Shown here: one piece after another, positions 40,560 through 40,578 of the stretch
Numbering within the stretch: the stretch's first letter is position 1
How the letters are laid out: each line of letters starts with the position of its first letter
Assembly: GCA_043782425.1 (NCBI GenBank)
Contig: JAYWAM010000137.1
Span: forward strand, 1 to 40,578
DNA: 40,578 nucleotides
Source of the DNA: JAYWAM01 sp043782425
GTDB taxonomy: Bacteria > Pseudomonadota > Gammaproteobacteria > Burkholderiales > Usitatibacteraceae
Direction: 5' to 3'
Notes under the pieces: generated by a model
The model's database searches: none
What the model was told of the DNA's origin: nothing
Seen by the model: only the letters and a program-made list of their open reading frames with translations
Position numbers and translations under genes: made by a program

Positions 40560-40578
40560 CGTAGGAGCGGGCTTGCCC
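40560..40578. repeat. Partial REP-like element at the window edge
   Basis: The last bases, GTAGGAGCGGGCTTGCCC, match the left half of the GTAGGAGCGGGCTTGCCCGC-type REP sequences common in Pseudomonas and other proteobacteria. The GCGGGC/GCCCGC stem would close just beyond the window, so the call is partial. Confidence 0.55.

Noticed and set aside
1..40578. tRNA genes, prophage genes, secretion-system or defence clusters
   Set aside because: None was recognised on reading the gaps and the proteins. A tRNA-scan or profile search would be needed to exclude degenerate cases.

Overview
The window is a chromosomal segment from a betaproteobacterium, probably of the Burkholderiales/Nitrosomonadales type. 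The evidence is a Bug-type tricarboxylate-transporter binding protein, the glnA - DUF4124 gene - ntrB - ntrC order, an H1-like alanine/lysine-rich histone, and the lptM-lysA // cyaY and lptD-surA-pdxA-rsmA arrangements. The genus cannot be set from the sequence alone. Nearly all of it is core housekeeping sequence. I do not see a defence system, prophage, CRISPR array, biosynthetic cluster or intact transposon.

Layout. Bases 1-90 are the 3' end of a 5S rRNA gene and the terminator of an rRNA operon entering from the left. A secreted five-repeat Ig-like protein with a CxxCH motif follows on the minus strand. A Bug solute-binding protein and a plus-strand run come next: HAD phosphatase, birA, coaX and a SPOR-domain protein. 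This run converges on a LytTR response regulator and LytS/AlgZ-type kinase pair, which is divergent from argH. After argH come rpiA and ilvA, then a small scar holding a broken RelE/HigB-type toxin and a transposase C-terminus. Bases 13485-18367 form the nitrogen module ntrC, ntrB, DUF4124 gene and glnA. Upstream of glnA lie a sigma-54 promoter and two NtrC-like sites, so the regulators and their target sit together. aroE, mtgA, mgtE and a small membrane protein follow on plus and converge on the histone gene. lysA and lptM diverge from cyaY. A MarR regulator with a four-cysteine tail follows. The minus strand then carries a S9 peptidase - rdgB - hemW - argA - yggX series, a Rieske oxygenase - sulfurtransferase pair, two small uncharacterised genes, and the envelope and cofactor operon lptD-surA-pdxA-rsmA.

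Common themes. Many genes overlap by 4 bp (ATGA or TTGA), which indicates tight operons: birA/coaX/SPOR, kinase/regulator, mgtE/orf, lptM/lysA and lptD/surA. Two parts of outer-membrane LPS export are present: lptD, with its chaperone surA, and the small lipoprotein gene lptM.

The least explained signal is intergenic. Several families of short palindromic repeats lie between genes at 28720-28802, 31505-31769, 36631-36854 and 40560-40578. Three of them share one design: arms of about 27-42 nt built from near-tandem 8-9 nt units. One 42-nt unit occurs twice in the window, in opposite orientations, with only 5 mismatches. Two of the repeat sites are compound, with one repeat nested inside another.
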